5,974 nucleotides of DNA from JBDKGV01 sp039798005. Its GTDB lineage: Bacteria; Fibrobacterota; Fibrobacteria; UBA5070. Location of the stretch: assembly GCA_039798005.1 (NCBI GenBank), contig JBDKGV010000214.1, forward strand, positions 1 through 5,974. Reading direction: 5' to 3'. The notes below the pieces were generated by a model, which was not told the origin of the DNA, made no database searches, and was given only the letters and a program-made list of their open reading frames with translations. A program made the translations under genes and the position numbers. Below are positions 4,846-5,974 of this stretch, piece by piece. Position 1 is the first letter of the stretch. Each line of letters opens with the position of its first letter.

Positions 4846-5974
4846 TCAGCCGATAATTTCGATCCTGCTGGCCCCTTGACCCAGTTTGATCACGCGCACC
4901 TGGGCCGGGATCTGCTCCTTCATCTCCTCGACATGGGTGATGAGGCCGACCTTCCTGCCTTGGGCATGCAGGCCGGAAAGCGCGGCCATCACGCCTTGGA
5001 GGGTTTCGCCATCCAAGGTGCCGAACCCTTCGTCGATGAACAGCGATTCCACCGAGAGGTCTCCGCCGGCCATGTGCGAAAGGCCAAGGGCCAAAGCCAA
5101 GGAAACGAGGAAGCTCTCGCCGCCGGAGAGGGTCTGGACGGGGCGCAATTCCTCATAGCTCTCGTGGTCCAGGACGCCGAAGTGCATGGAACTGCCCAGG
5201 CGTTGCAGGGAGTACCGGGGAGCGATCGATTCGAGTTGGCCATTCGCCTCCTCCAGCAGGATCTCCAGAGTGTATTGCATGGCGATGCGGCGGAAGAGCT
5301 TGCCGTCCGCGGATCCGATCTCCTGGTTGAGAAGGCTCCAGCTCTCCAGGCGGAGGTTGGTCTCTGAAAGCTGCTTGATCATGGCTTCGCTTTGCTTGCG
5401 ATTGGCCGCATCCACCGACAGTTCCATCTCCAGTTGAGCGATCCGCGTGCGGTGTTCGCTGAGCGCAGCATCATGCTGAACGCTCATTTCCAAGGCGACC
5501 GGTCGGCGATCGGGGCCGGGACCTTCCGGGGCGGTGTCGAAGATGCTGGCCGCGAGCGTTTCGAGCTGCGAGTCTTCGAGCTGCCGTCGCGTGATCTGGG
5601 CCGCGAGCTGCCCTTCCAGATGGTTCTTGTCCTGTTCCAAGGTGCTTGCATCCGCTTGGGCGGTTTCAAGCCTTTTCCGGGAATCGGTGATCTCCCCATC
5701 CAGTCGGGATTCGAATTCCTGGACGGATCTTCCCCCCAGCAAGGAGGAACGCTCGGATTGGAGTTGCGTCAGTTCCGTGCGCGCGGCTTCAAGCGATGCC
5801 TCCTGCTCCGCCGTCTCCTTCCGTTTGGTCTCGAATTCGTTTTGATAGGCGGCCAATTCCGCAGTCGATGAATCGAAGTCGCGCCGGTTCCGGTCGAGCG
5901 CCTCCTTCCGGTCCAGGAATTCCGTGACGGATTTTGTCAATTGTTCCGTGAAGCCCGGATTCTCGCGCCACTTG
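4846..5974 (-). CDS. sbcC: SbcC exonuclease subunit, C-terminal part (N-terminus outside window)
   Basis: This is the C-terminal part of SbcC, the SMC-like ATPase that with the SbcD nuclease processes hairpins and blocked DNA ends. The frame remains open to the window edge, so the TTG codon at 5940 is not the start; about 375 residues are visible. The first 200 or so are charged and heptad-like (the returning coiled-coil arm), including the stretch SSLLGGRSVQEFESRL. Then comes the ATPase lobe: ABC signature LSGGESFLVSLALALG (LSGGE encoded at 5116-5130), Walker B SLFIDEGFGTLD (LFIDE at 5029-5043) and the His switch LITHVEEM (His at 4933-4935). The Walker A lobe lies upstream, outside the window. 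No cysteine occurs in the visible part, so any CxxC zinc hook would be further upstream or absent. The gene converges on the methyltransferase gene and is functionally unrelated to it. Confidence 0.94.
   Translation of the reverse strand, partial: KWRENPGFTEQLTKSVTEFLDRKEALDRNRRDFDSSTAELAAYQNEFETKRKETAEQEASLEAARTELTQLQSERSSLLGGRSVQEFESRLDGEITDSRKRLETAQADASTLEQDKNHLEGQLAAQITRRQLEDSQLETLAASIFDTAPEGPGPDRRPVALEMSVQHDAALSEHRTRIAQLEMELSVDAANRKQSEAMIKQLSETNLRLESWSLLNQEIGSADGKLFRRIAMQYTLEILLEEANGQLESIAPRYSLQRLGSSMHFGVLDHESYEELRPVQTLSGGESFLVSLALALGLSHMAGGDLSVESLFIDEGFGTLDGETLQGVMAALSGLHAQGRKVGLITHVEEMKEQIPAQVRVIKLGQGASRIEIIG

Overview
This is a 5,974-bp chromosomal window of high GC content, with six densely packed protein-coding genes. 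It looks bacterial. The genes have Shine-Dalgarno sites, 1-4 bp overlaps and a strong intrinsic terminator. The taxon cannot be fixed from sequence alone. The KorA/KorB style is compatible with an anaerobe or facultative anaerobe of the Fibrobacterota/FCB or deltaproteobacterial kind, but that is an impression, not a result. I see no rRNA, tRNA, CRISPR array, insertion sequence or other sign of a mobile element.

Region 1 (1-1807, + strand) is the end of a 2-oxoacid:ferredoxin oxidoreductase operon. It holds the C-terminal part of the alpha subunit (korA-like, cut by the window edge) and the complete TPP/[4Fe-4S] beta subunit (korB). The two overlap by one base and end at a 12-bp GC-rich terminator. 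Together they oxidatively decarboxylate a 2-oxoacid, most likely 2-oxoglutarate, and reduce ferredoxin.

Region 2 (about 1808-4809, + strand) is the most interesting part. After a 163-bp leader come three genes, each joined to the next by a 4-bp start/stop overlap. The first is a polytopic membrane protein of the Lgt (prolipoprotein diacylglyceryl transferase) fold in which key Lgt residues are changed. The second is a 522-aa, cysteine-rich radical SAM enzyme that resembles the archaeal tetraether synthase Tes/MJ0619 family. The third is a small membrane methyltransferase of the isoprenylcysteine carboxyl methyltransferase/phospholipid methyltransferase type. Two predicted integral-membrane proteins of lipid-acting folds flanking a Tes-like radical SAM enzyme suggest a bacterial lipid-modification pathway whose product is unknown. 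The reduced ferredoxin that KorAB would make is a plausible, unproven, electron source for the radical SAM step.

Region 3 (4846-5974, - strand) is the C-terminal part of the DNA-repair ATPase SbcC. It converges on the lipid operon with only 36 bp between the stop codons, and its N-terminal half lies beyond the window.
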